A stretch of 64,000 nt of DNA from Apricaphanius iberus. Its lineage: Eukaryota > Chordata > Actinopteri > Cyprinodontiformes > Aphaniidae. Of this stretch, positions 61,865-64,000 are shown in pieces (positions within the stretch are counted from its first letter, which is position 1; each line of letters starts with the position of its first letter). The position numbers and the translations under genes were made by a program. The stretch lies in contig JAPXFQ010002633.1 in NCBI GenBank assembly GCA_028564705.1, positions 1,449,001-1,513,000 on the forward strand. The letters are read 5' to 3'. Under the pieces are notes generated by a model. That model was not told where the DNA came from, searched no databases, and saw nothing but the letters and a program-made list of their open reading frames with translations.

Positions 61865-64000
61865 GTTTTCTCTGCATCAAAATGTGTCTTTAAAATTCAT
61901 GGGCATCATATGCTCAATCCACTGCACATTACAACAGGGACCAGAAAATAAATGTTATCACTCCATTGACTCATTAATTTTTCTTGGCAGTAGGAGACCC
62001 ATGGACCGGAAATAGAATGGATGGAAAGGAACCACGTGACTGCACATATAGCCATTAGAATTCCTCTGCAGTCACATGACGTCAATTGGTTATAGCCACA
62101 ATTTTCCATATCTGTTATTTTTTTTATTTAATGCCCATCCCTAATAGCTATACAAAAAAAGAAAGAAAAAAAAGCTTTGATTAAATCTACTTCCTCTTAC
62201 ATGCAACTAAATATTAAATTGGGGGACAGCTATATACACAATAATATATACAGTCTATGGGACCAGCTAGTAATTTAGCAACATCGTCACCCTGATCAGA
62301 ACACATTGGTGTGAGAGCTAAATTTAATTTTGAGGATAAAGATAAGTTAAGAGAGATTTATGCATTGCCCTCTATGTCAGCATAAATTCTCACTTTCTCG
62401 CAGTAATTTTGCATTCTGCTGCTGTTCAAAGACCCCTTATTAACACTTCCTGCTCACATACAGACGCTCAAATTTGAATTGATAGGACTTGACTCTGAGA
62501 TATTGATCTGTTTGAATGAATAAATGAACCAGTCTAAGATTTTTGATGGCTCCCTAGAGAATATTTTTAGGGTTGGATTTATATTTCACTTTCAGAAGAC
62601 TTTGGAATGGAGGAACAGAGACAGATGGTCACTACAACACCAATAGGTACAAGAAATATTACAGATGTTGAAATTAATTGAAAAGTTCAGAAACTTTCCC
62701 AAAGCACAGATGTCCTCAACAGATGGAAAAACATAGTTTCTGTTGCTAATGGGCTCAATGTTGATTCGAAAATAGCGTTTTATGGTGTCCATTTAATAAA
62801 AATAGCAATCTTGTCAGATATTAGAGGAAAGTGAAAGACAGAAGGAATACACTGACCTATTATGTTGTTGACATATATTAGAAAACATATAGCAATAGTT
62901 TAAAAAATGATTAAAAAGTCTGGAAAAATGAGGCAGTGTAAATATGCCGATCAGCTGTACATCTTTGGTTCAGGCTTGAGACAAAAAAAAAAAAAAATCT
63001 AATTTTTTGAAACCTGTGGCAGGAAATGTGTTGGTTTCTGTAGGAATTTAAAGTAAGTGAACTTCAGAAAAAAGTGGCCAAGTTGAAACAAAGTTATAGC
63101 TCACTCACAGCATTATTCAGGGCAGAATGATATAATACCATGCTTTGTGTCTGCTCCATATTTTAACTTGAGACTGGGGTGGCTTACGGCCCTTTATTAT
63201 GCAACATTATACAGTGTAATACTGGCAGCATCTTAATACCCCCATTACACTATTTCTTTTAATCTACCTTGTATTTCAGTGTTGTAGGACAATATGCTAC
63301 TTAGGTAAAAAATGGTTCCAGTATATTTTTATGCATCTGATAGCACAGACTGATTGATCAAAAGCTAAGCCAGTTTGCTACTGCTTTTCATTTTAAAACC
63401 AGTACTATGATACAACATATAAACTCCACATACATGTACATGCAATGTTATGCAGACCCTCTATCAAAACTGATGAAGGTTCATCCCCCTCTGCATGCAG
63501 AAGTTGTCCAACTGATGGCAGCCTACTTTCTGGCCAATTCTGCCTACAGTTATTTGAGCACCTGTAGGTGCTCACTCATTATTGAACTTTAATTCTCAGG
63601 TGGTCAATAATCAATCAATATGGAATAGCATTAAACCTGATGGTGGTATCCCAGCAGAACCTATGTAACCCCATTCTGATGTAGAACTCTTCATTTACCC
63701 CTTTTATCCCAAAATACACATTAAACAAAAGTAGTGTCCATCAAAAGTGACATACAAGACATACAATTTCCTCATTTAGACCCATTTAAGATGTGTTTTG
63801 ACCATTTGCAATAAAAAAATAGCACGATAGGAAACAGTGTGACAGCAGATGTAATATATAAGCCAGATTCCTCTTATACAGTTTGTACCACCTAAAAAGA
63901 TGAGAGAGGTATGCAATCATAGGTATACTTGAACTATAAGAGACAGAATGTAAAAGAAATTCCACAAAATCACATTGTATGACTTTTAAATAATTTAAAG

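Overview
This is vertebrate, almost certainly teleost, nuclear DNA: AT-rich, with small exons bounded by GT/AG splice sites, long introns, tetranucleotide microsatellites and dense fish-type transposon debris (hAT, Tc1, Harbinger-like, L2-type LINEs and a tRNA-headed SINE ending in GGAT repeats). No bacterial operon, CRISPR array, rRNA or stand-alone tRNA gene is visible. Two protein-coding genes are present, both read on the minus strand.

(1) aasdhppt (L-aminoadipate-semialdehyde dehydrogenase phosphopantetheinyl transferase), positions 5196 down to 817. Six exons give about 243-248 residues with the superfamily's metal-binding motifs GVD and KES intact. The extreme C-terminus expected from the human protein is not seen. 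(2) The 3' half of an AMPA-type glutamate receptor gene, gria4, positions 55585 down to 29374. It comprises the M3 exon, the ligand-binding S2 exon, the alternative flop and flip exons (flop first), the M4 exon with a short C-tail, and about 5 kb further on a separate long-C-tail exon. The flip signature ([12 protein letters not shown]) and the long tail ([17 protein letters not shown]) identify GluA4. Upstream exons (amino-terminal domain, S1, M1, pore with Q/R site) lie beyond the right edge.

The most interesting signal is at the end of the S2 exon. Exon and intron fold into a nearly perfect hairpin (49264-49356) that puts the first A of the R/G codon opposite a C, the hallmark of the ADAR R/G editing substrate. 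The window thus holds three linked sources of receptor variation: R/G recoding, flip/flop choice, and a short/long C-tail switch using an internal GT donor.

The 24 kb between the genes (5197-29373) and the gria4 introns contain layered transposons. Many can be dated relative to each other through nesting and target-site duplications: a LINE carrying an L2 which carries a SINE (11530-14166); a LINE carrying a hAT and a SINE (22320-25272); a Harbinger-like element carrying a hAT (60097-61456); and a long foldback element split by another element (about 42985-44815). A full-length SINE with a perfect 15-bp duplication sits between the flop and flip exons. No previously undescribed gene system is supported.
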